From the NCBI GenBank assembly GCA_014379885.1, contig JACMKW010000641.1:1-11408 (forward strand): DNA of 11,408 bases, read 5' to 3'. The position numbers and the translations under genes were made by a program. How positions within the stretch are numbered: the stretch's first letter is position 1; each line of letters starts with the position of its first letter. The notes below the pieces were generated by a model. It was given only the letters and a program-made list of their open reading frames with translations. It was not told where the DNA came from and ran no database searches. Source of the DNA: Rhizobacter sp. (lineage in GTDB: Bacteria > Pseudomonadota > Gammaproteobacteria > Burkholderiales > Burkholderiaceae). Below, one piece after another: positions 1 through 5,245 of the stretch.

Positions 1-112
1 CACGCCGGCTGAGTTGGACGATGACCTCGCACGCCTCGACGACCCGCATACCCTGTTCCCCTCGCCGGTGCTGTGGAGCGTGTGCGGCCGCAAGCTGCAC
101 GGATCGCAATAG
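1..112 (+). CDS. C-terminal end of an unidentified protein (5' end outside window)
   Basis: Reading from base 2, a + strand frame stays open for 36 codons and ends at a TAG at 110-112. The tail has an acidic stretch (ELDDDLARLDD), then LFPSPVLWSVCGRKLHG, and finishes in Ser-Gln. Most codons end in G or C, as in the real genes of this window, which supports genuine coding. Too little is present to name a family. It is convergent with the TAXI gene at 336-1676. The 223 bases between them contain only weak GC-rich hairpins, and no U-tract terminator was found. Confidence 0.4.
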   Translation, partial: TPAELDDDLARLDDPHTLFPSPVLWSVCGRKLHGSQ

Positions 113-335
113 CTGTACTGCGTACGGCAATGCATCGGCTGCCGCCGTTGGGGCGGTGAAAGACCGCGTCGCATGAGCTTGATCCATGTGCGGCGACGAT
201 TTCGCTGCATTGCCGCCGGGGCTGACGATCGAGCATGAACGCCAGGCCATCGGCAAATCGACGTCCCGACACCAACCGCGTGGGTTAGCACGCGCATCAG
301 CGCCACGTCGGCTTGGCTGCAGCAGCCCTACCTCT
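113..335. other. Intergenic spacer between convergent genes, with two weak hairpins
   Basis: I see no gene I can support here. Two small GC-rich inverted repeats are visible: CCGCC/GGCGG at 142-156 with a 5-base loop, and GGCTGC/GCAGCC at 315-327, which is nearly loopless. Neither is followed by a T run, so calling them terminators would be a guess from their position between convergent genes. An open frame at 186-428 has poor codon bias and runs into the antisense of the TAXI gene, so it is left out. Confidence 0.3.
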
Positions 336-1676
336 TCACGCCACCCCTGCCCCCATCACCTTGCTGCGCACCAGACCAATGTGGCCGCGCAGCGAATACA
401 ACTCGTCGGCATAACTCAGTGGCACTGAAATCTGCTCCACGCTCTGTTCGATCTCGGCCAGCTCTTTCATCAGCTCTTCGGTGGGCCGTTGGCCTTGCCC
501 GTCTTCAACCGCGCGCAGCTGCTTGTACCAGCGGAAGATGCGCGAGCGGATGCGGAACTGGTAGAGCGGCGGCACCACGCGGCTCAAGGGGATGAGGATG
601 GCGACGATGGACACCAGCACCACCCACATGCGGTCGACCAGGTTGGCCAGCCAGAACGGCAGAAAGCGTTGCAGCACCGGCACGCCGGCGGTGTAGAAGC
701 GCTGCGCTTCGGCGGCGAGCGGGCGCTCGGTGTTCTTGGCGCTGGGAAAGTCTCCCTTGCGCTGGAACCAACCGGCTTCGCCGTGGACGGTTTGCGCCGC
801 TTGCACAAAGAGCTGGATCAGCGCGGGGTGTGTGTCCTTGCGCGCCACCAGCGTGGCGGTGGGGGCAACCAGGCGCACGTCTTGTGGCGGCAGGTCGCCG
901 GCCAGGTCAACCACACCGCGCGGCAGCGTCACCGGGCTGATGAAGGCAAAGCGGCGTGAGTACGCATCGGCCTGCGCAAAGCTGAAAAGCTTGATGCCAG
1001 GGGTTTGCAACAGCATCTGCACCATCAGCGATTCAGGAGCCGAGGCAAAGGCCACGGCGTCGATGTCACCATTGAGGAAGCCCATGACGGCCGGCGTTTG
1101 CGGCTCGCGCAGCAGCGTGAGCGTGGCCGGGTCGATGCGGTTGGCGTCGATCAGCTTGCGCATCAGGTTGGGCACGCCGCTGCCAGGGGCGCCGATGTTC
1201 ACCTTCCAGCCGGGCAATTGCGCCAGGCTGTTGAGCGTGTCGCTCTTGAGCATGCGTTTCGCCGAGTCTTCGCGGTAGAAGAGCCACACCGGCTCGTAGA
1301 AGAGGCTGCCCAGCGAGACCAGCGTGTCTTCTTCTTCATCGACCGGGCGATCCTTTTCACTGGCGCCGCCTTGCACGAAGGCGATGTCCACGCCCGAGTT
1401 CTCGTCATGCAGCAGCTTGAGGTTCTCGGCCGCGCCGGCGGTGGCCCGCAGCTCGACGCTGATGCCATGCTGCTTGAGCAGCGCGGCATACCGCTTGCCG
1501 AATTCGGCGTATGCCCCCTGGTCCACCCCTGTGGCCAGCACCACACGTTTGGGCGGCGTGGGGTCGAGCACCCAATAGGCCACACCCAGCAGCGCAAGCG
1601 TGAAGACGATGAACGGGCCGGCGGTGACCAGCAGGTCGCGGAAAGACAGCAAGGTGTTGCGCAGGGCTTGTGGCAT
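336..1676 (-). CDS. Membrane-anchored TAXI-family solute-binding protein
   Basis: This 446-residue protein resembles the TAXI (TRAP-associated extracytoplasmic immunogenic) substrate-binding family. Residues about 17-37 form a hydrophobic helix, a membrane anchor or uncleaved signal. A periplasmic binding domain follows, with the opening RVVLATGVDQGAYAEFG, then GVDIAFVQGG near residue 95 and VNIGAPGSGVPNLMRKLI near 160, all typical of TAXI proteins. A second helix lies at about 346-367, followed by a basic, probably cytoplasmic tail of about 80 residues rich in charged helix. Soluble TAXI proteins normally end before this point and work with a fused TRAP permease, but no permease gene is present here. 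The ATG at 1676 was chosen because GGAG sits 7 bases upstream. The in-frame start at 1778 would run through the inverted repeat. The gene is divergent from the two-component pair. The ligand is unknown; carboxylates or amino acids are usual for the family. Confidence 0.85.
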   Translation of the reverse strand: MPQALRNTLLSFRDLLVTAGPFIVFTLALLGVAYWVLDPTPPKRVVLATGVDQGAYAEFGKRYAALLKQHGISVELRATAGAAENLKLLHDENSGVDIAFVQGGASEKDRPVDEEEDTLVSLGSLFYEPVWLFYREDSAKRMLKSDTLNSLAQLPGWKVNIGAPGSGVPNLMRKLIDANRIDPATLTLLREPQTPAVMGFLNGDIDAVAFASAPESLMVQMLLQTPGIKLFSFAQADAYSRRFAFISPVTLPRGVVDLAGDLPPQDVRLVAPTATLVARKDTHPALIQLFVQAAQTVHGEAGWFQRKGDFPSAKNTERPLAAEAQRFYTAGVPVLQRFLPFWLANLVDRMWVVLVSIVAILIPLSRVVPPLYQFRIRSRIFRWYKQLRAVEDGQGQRPTEELMKELAEIEQSVEQISVPLSYADELYSLRGHIGLVRSKVMGAGVA

Positions 1677-1683
1677 GGTGCGG

Positions 1684-1687
1684 CTCC
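1684..1687 (-). promoter_or_regulatory. Ribosome binding site of the TAXI gene
   Basis: GGAG on the minus strand lies 7 bases before the ATG at 1676. It decides the start against the in-frame ATG at 1778, which would add 34 residues that do not look like a signal peptide. Confidence 0.65.
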
Positions 1688-1746
1688 GAGCAAAAAAGGG
1701 TGGCTTGCACGATACCGTATGCTTTTTGTCGCCTGCATGGCCATTG

Positions 1747-1818
1747 CCGCTCAGGCTGAGGTATCGAAGCCCTTGCATGCGCAGGCGGAGCGGGGCTTCG
1801 ATACCTCAGCCTGAGCGG
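1747..1818. repeat. Perfect 26-bp inverted repeat with a 20-base spacer (REP-like)
   Basis: The left arm at 1747-1772 is the exact reverse complement of the right arm at 1793-1818. The arms contain CTCAGGCTGAGGTATCGAAG. The imperfect palindrome CTCAGGCTGAG inside each arm gives further folding options. From memory, similar arms built on 'GGCTGAG...TCGAAGCCC' recur as dispersed intergenic palindromes in Burkholderiales and Xanthomonadales, so this is probably a REP-like element rather than a local operator. It sits between divergent genes: in the upstream region of the TAXI gene, with its right arm ending 51 bases before the regulator ATG. It may therefore be transcribed as a long hairpin in one or both 5' leaders, or act as an insulator. 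No second copy was seen in this window. Confidence 0.85.
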
Positions 1819-1869
1819 GGGGGCGTGCGGGGCGACTCGACACTCGCTTTCACTTAAACCTGCAACCCA

Positions 1870-2550
1870 ATGCGACTGCTGCTTGTAGAAGACGACCGCA
1901 TGATCGGCGAGAGCCTGCGCAGCATGCTGCGCTTGGAAGGCCATGCCGTCGACTGGGTGCGCGACACCACGGCCGCGCAGGCCACGCTGGGCAGCGAGCG
2001 GTTCGACCTGGTGTTGCTTGACCTGGGCCTGCCCAGCGTGGCGGATGCCGCACCCAGCGGCGAAGGCGGTCTGGGTGTGCTGCGCTGGCTGCGTGGCCGG
2101 CAAGACGCCACGCCGGTGATCGTGCTCACGGCGCGTGATGCATTGGGCGACCGAGTGAGCGGCCTCGACGCCGGTGCCGACGACTACCTCGTCAAACCCT
2201 TCGAGCTGGACGAACTCAACGCCCGCATGCGGGCGGTGCTGCGCCGCCATGGGGGTCGCGCGCAGCCGCTGCTGTCGCACCGCGGTGTGACGCTCGACCC
2301 CGCCACCCGCCAGGTCACACAAGACGGCCAACCGGTGATCTTGTCGGCACGCGAGTTTGCCGTGCTCGAAGCGTTGATGGTTCGCCCCGGGGCGCTGCTG
2401 TCGCGTGCCCAGCTTGAAGACAAGCTCTATGGCTGGGGTGAAGAGATCGAGAGCAATGCCGTGTCTGTCTACATCCACCAGATTCGCCGCAAGCTGGGAG
2501 CCGAGTTCATTCAGAACATGCGGGGCGTGGGTTACTTCGTGCCGGCATGA
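1870..2550 (+). CDS. OmpR/PhoB-type response regulator, QseB/PmrA-like
   Basis: This 226-residue DNA-binding response regulator probably receives phosphate from the kinase encoded next door. The receiver domain spans about residues 1-122: acidic pair D8-D9, phospho-acceptor D51 in LLDLGLP, switch Thr87 in VLTARDA, and K109 in DYLVKPF. The winged-helix output domain spans about 130-226, with EFAVLEAL, the recognition region SNAVSVYIHQIRRKLG and the closing GVGYFV, close to QseB. Compared with QseB (recalled sequence), the loop after D51 is about 8 residues longer (SVADAAPSGEGG), right beside the phosphorylation site. No clear Shine-Dalgarno precedes the ATG, but the receiver fold begins exactly there (MRLLLVEDD). 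It shares an orientation and probably a transcript with the kinase. The targets are unknown; self-regulation or control of the divergent TAXI gene is an inference. Confidence 0.93.
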   Translation: MRLLLVEDDRMIGESLRSMLRLEGHAVDWVRDTTAAQATLGSERFDLVLLDLGLPSVADAAPSGEGGLGVLRWLRGRQDATPVIVLTARDALGDRVSGLDAGADDYLVKPFELDELNARMRAVLRRHGGRAQPLLSHRGVTLDPATRQVTQDGQPVILSAREFAVLEALMVRPGALLSRAQLEDKLYGWGEEIESNAVSVYIHQIRRKLGAEFIQNMRGVGYFVPA

Positions 2551-2582
2551 GGTCGAACGCCGGGCCGCCCCAAGTTCGACCT
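2550..2582 (+). repeat. Inverted repeat directly after the regulator stop codon
   Basis: AGGTCGAAC at 2550-2558 pairs perfectly with GTTCGACCT at 2574-2582 around a 15-base loop. It begins on the last base of the regulator stop codon. There is no T run, so it is not a textbook terminator. In the transcript it could stabilise or attenuate the message between the two genes. Confidence 0.6.
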
Positions 2583-2583
2583 G

Positions 2584-2620
2584 GCCCCCTCGGGGGGCAT
2601 GAGCGCAGCCACGTGGGGGC
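2584..2620 (+). repeat. Nested C-run/G-run palindromes before the kinase start
   Basis: GCCCCC at 2584-2589 can pair with GGGGGC at 2593-2598 (3-base loop) or with GGGGGC at 2615-2620, so the two hairpins exclude each other. CCACGTGG at 2609-2616 is a further palindrome. The second G run ends 3 bases before the kinase ATG and is the only purine-rich stretch in a ribosome-binding position. The second pairing would hide it and the first would free it. The pattern CCCCCTCGGGGGGC followed by GTGGGGGC resembles a dispersed intergenic repeat I recall from Comamonadaceae genomes. A regulatory role is therefore speculative. Confidence 0.55.
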
Positions 2621-2623
2621 TCC

Positions 2624-3934
2624 ATGAATTCAATCAGAGCGCGACTGTTGCTGGCTCTGCTGGGCATGCTCGCCCTGGTCGCCTTGGTGATGGGCGCGGT
2701 CACGTACCGCAACGTGCTCACTGAAACCGAAGGGCTGTTCGACTACCAGCTGCGCCAGATGGCGCTCTCGCTGCGTGACCAGGGCGAGATCGACGCCAAC
2801 CAGGCCGATGCGCTGGCCGACGAGCAGTTCGACTTCGTGGTGCAGATCTGGACCATCGACGGCCGCAGCATCTACGCCACCCGCAACCACCGCGCCTTGC
2901 CCACTCGAGCGCTGCTCGGCTTTGCCGACGTGTTGGTCGAAGGGCAGACCTGGCGCACCTTCAGCGTGGCCACACCGGGGCGCGTGATCCAGGTGGCGCA
3001 GCCGGTGCGCATTCGCCAGCAGCTGGCCGCCAATGCCGCACTGCGCAGCGTCATACCGCTTCTGTTTCTGGCGCCGGTGATGGCACTGATGGCCTGGTGG
3101 TTGGCGGCGATGACACTCGCGCCGCTGCGCCGCGTGGTGGCCGAGGTGCGTTCGCGCGATGGCGAATTGCTGCGCCCACTTTCCGACCACGGCCTGCCCG
3201 ACGATGTGTCGCCGCTGGTGAATGCGCTGAACGGCCTGCTGCAGCGCCTGGGCCAGACGCTGGAGACGCAGCGCGCGTTTCTCTCCGACGCGGCGCACGA
3301 GCTGCGTTCGCCGCTCACCGCGCTCAAGCTGCAAATCGAGTCGCTCAGGCGTGCGCCGGATGAAGTCGCACGCACTGGTGCGGTGGCCATGTTGTCGGAT
3401 GGCATCGACCGTGCGGCGCGTATCGTAGAGCAGTTGCTCACGCTGGCACGCAGCGAGCCCGGTACGCAGAGTGCCGCGCTGGAACGTCTGGATCTGAGCG
3501 AAGTAGTGCGCCAGGCCGTGGCCGACACGGTGCCCTATGCGCTGTCGCGCAGCAGCGAATTCGTGCTGCTGGCTGACGAGGCGGTCAGCGTGCAGGGCGA
3601 CAAGCTGGGCCTGAGCGTGCTGGTGCGCAACCTGGCCGACAACGCAGTGCGCTACTCGCCCACAGGCTCACGCGTCGAGCTGCGTGTATTCAACGACGCC
3701 GGTGTGCCCACCTTGCAAGTGGACGACGCTGGCCCCGGCATCCCGCCCGCCGAGCGTGAGCGGGTGTTTGATCGCTTCTACCGCCGCGCAGCCGGCGACG
3801 AAGAGGGCAGCGGCCTGGGCCTGGCCATCGTGAAGAGCGTGGCGGCGCGGCATGGTGCAGCGGTGAATCTGGCCAACTCGCCGCTGGGCGGACTACGAGT
3901 CAGCGTGCGCTTCGATGGAGCGGTCAGCGCTTGA
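2624..3934 (+). CDS. Two-component sensor histidine kinase, QseC-like
   Basis: This 436-residue inner-membrane kinase has TM1 at about 7-27, a periplasmic sensor of about 115 residues, and TM2 at about 143-165. The HAMP/linker runs from about 166 to 217. The dimerisation domain carries the phospho-acceptor His225 in AAHELRSPL. The ATPase domain has the N box (NLADNAVRYSP, N336/N340), D368 in DDAGPGIP, the F box FDRFYRR and the G2 box GSGLGLAIVKS. All catalytic boxes are intact and the length is normal for the family. It autophosphorylates and passes phosphate to the regulator upstream. The sensor region resembles the short QseC/TctE-type periplasmic domain, but no ligand can be read from it. 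The ATG at 2624 lies 73 bases after the regulator stop, behind palindromic DNA. The 3' end overlaps the opposite-strand hydrolase gene by 11 bases. Confidence 0.94.
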   Translation: MNSIRARLLLALLGMLALVALVMGAVTYRNVLTETEGLFDYQLRQMALSLRDQGEIDANQADALADEQFDFVVQIWTIDGRSIYATRNHRALPTRALLGFADVLVEGQTWRTFSVATPGRVIQVAQPVRIRQQLAANAALRSVIPLLFLAPVMALMAWWLAAMTLAPLRRVVAEVRSRDGELLRPLSDHGLPDDVSPLVNALNGLLQRLGQTLETQRAFLSDAAHELRSPLTALKLQIESLRRAPDEVARTGAVAMLSDGIDRAARIVEQLLTLARSEPGTQSAALERLDLSEVVRQAVADTVPYALSRSSEFVLLADEAVSVQGDKLGLSVLVRNLADNAVRYSPTGSRVELRVFNDAGVPTLQVDDAGPGIPPAERERVFDRFYRRAAGDEEGSGLGLAIVKSVAARHGAAVNLANSPLGGLRVSVRFDGAVSA

Positions 3935-5207
3935 GGCGCCAGAAATCTTGCCCGCCTTCGTTGACGGCCACGATGCGCTGGCGTGGAGGTGAAGCGTTGG
4001 TGCGCAACAGCTCGCCGATGTCATAGAGCAGGGCTTCGGCCTGGGCGAAATAACCGTGACCGAGCAGGTCGAGGTCAAAGTCGGGCACGCAGACCGTGTC
4101 GATCTTGGGCGCGACGGTGTAGGGCTGGAAGTACCCGGCACGTGGTGCGGCGTGCAGTTTCGACGACAGGTGCACCGGCAGGTCAGCGTCTGACGCATAC
4201 AGCGTTGTGCGCTCCGAGTGCATCGGGTACAGGTGGGCAAGATCGAGGAAGAGGTCGCGGTCGAGATCGGGCGCGGCGAGAAAGATCTGGCCGAACTTCA
4301 CCTTGCCGTGGGTCTGTGCGTCGGCGGCAATGCGCTGCAGCGCACGCAGCAGGCCGCGGTTGCCCATGCTGTGGGCGATCAGGTGCACCTTTTGCGCACC
4401 GCAACTGGCGGTGAAGTCGATCAGGAAATCGGCAATGGCGCGTTCGCTCGCTTCGATGCTGGCTTCATCGGCCGGATAGCCTTTGACGTCACCTTTTGAC
4501 GGCCAGCTGAAGAAGCCTGACGCACCGGGCAGCACGCCGAGGTCGACGCCAATCTGCGCTGAGCGAATGGCAGCCTCTTCAAAGCTCACGTTGAAGCCGT
4601 GGATGAAGATCAAGGCCTCGGGCGCGCCGCCATCGTCTCGGGTGCGCTGCATCGTCTCGCGCATTGCAGCGAAGAAGGTATTGCGTTCTTGCAGCGTGAT
4701 CTGCTGTACGCGCAGGTGGTCGTCGCGAAACTCCCAGCGGGCCAGGCGCTTGATCAGGCTGGTGCCGGTTTCACCGAACCTGTGAGCGTCGGGCACGAAC
4801 ACGTCGACGCGTCCATGCGTGACGGTTTCACCACGCTGGCCGGAGAAGCCCCCGACATCGGCTTTGCGGTTGGTGGCGAACCAGACGGGGTAGACCACGC
4901 CATTGCCCTTGGAAAGCACCAGGGTCTTTGTCGAGAGTTCGGTGTCGAATGAAAAGCCGCCAGGCCCGGGCGGCTTCACCAGCACCGGTGCTGGCGCGGG
5001 TGCAGGGGCAGGCGCTTGTGCGAGCGTCTGCATCAGGGCACGCGTCTGGCGTTCAACTTCGTCGCGCTGCACGCCGGCCATGAAGAGGCGCTGCAAGATG
5101 GCTTGTTCGAGGCTCATGGCCAGCACGCGGTCTTGCTGGGAGACAGCGAGTTCAAGGTCGCGCAGCAACTCTTCCAGTGAGCGATTCGGGTCGATGGGGG
5201 CGGTCAT
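3924..5207 (-). CDS. DUF900/COG4782-type alpha/beta hydrolase with N-terminal helical module
   Basis: This 427-residue predicted cytosolic Ser hydrolase (esterase/lipase superfamily) has no signal peptide or membrane helix. Residues about 8-64 are predicted helical and rich in Leu, Gln and acidic residues. An Ala-Pro repeat hinge follows at about 65-84 (alternating AP, then PPGPGG). The hydrolase domain covers about 100-427: VWFATNRK, the strand ending ALIFIHGFN (probable oxyanion region, residues 198-205), the FFSWPSKG motif, and nucleophile elbow AHSMGNRG with Ser280. Asp314 or Asp316 (APDLDRD) and His384 (GHGYF) are my candidates for the other triad members. The substrate is unknown. The ATG at 5207 is preceded by AGGAA at moderate distance. 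The gene starts 38 bases after the CHAT stop on the same strand, so the two are probably one operon. The helical module plus hinge is the unusual part. Confidence 0.88.
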   Translation of the reverse strand: MTAPIDPNRSLEELLRDLELAVSQQDRVLAMSLEQAILQRLFMAGVQRDEVERQTRALMQTLAQAPAPAPAPAPVLVKPPGPGGFSFDTELSTKTLVLSKGNGVVYPVWFATNRKADVGGFSGQRGETVTHGRVDVFVPDAHRFGETGTSLIKRLARWEFRDDHLRVQQITLQERNTFFAAMRETMQRTRDDGGAPEALIFIHGFNVSFEEAAIRSAQIGVDLGVLPGASGFFSWPSKGDVKGYPADEASIEASERAIADFLIDFTASCGAQKVHLIAHSMGNRGLLRALQRIAADAQTHGKVKFGQIFLAAPDLDRDLFLDLAHLYPMHSERTTLYASDADLPVHLSSKLHAAPRAGYFQPYTVAPKIDTVCVPDFDLDLLGHGYFAQAEALLYDIGELLRTNASPPRQRIVAVNEGGQDFWRLKR

Positions 5208-5245
5208 GGCAGAGGGGTTCCTGTGTTCTTGGCAATGGGGCTGAG

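Noticed and set aside
186..428. An 80-codon open frame on the + strand
   Set aside because: It has poor third-position bias, no motif, and runs into the antisense of the TAXI gene's end.
1677..1869. PmrA/QseB-type tandem CTTAA box upstream of the regulator
   Set aside because: Only one CTTAA is visible (near 1853); the second half-site at the proper spacing is missing.
1405..2721. A 438-codon open frame on the minus strand across the response regulator
   Set aside because: It covers the regulator, which has all receiver and winged-helix motifs, and also crosses the inverted repeat and the start of the TAXI gene. Its His/Arg/Ala/Gln-rich translation is typical of an antisense frame.
4975..5020. 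Short GC-rich tandem repeat as a possible satellite or CRISPR-like element
   Set aside because: It encodes the Ala-Pro hinge of the hydrolase in frame, so it is a coding repeat.
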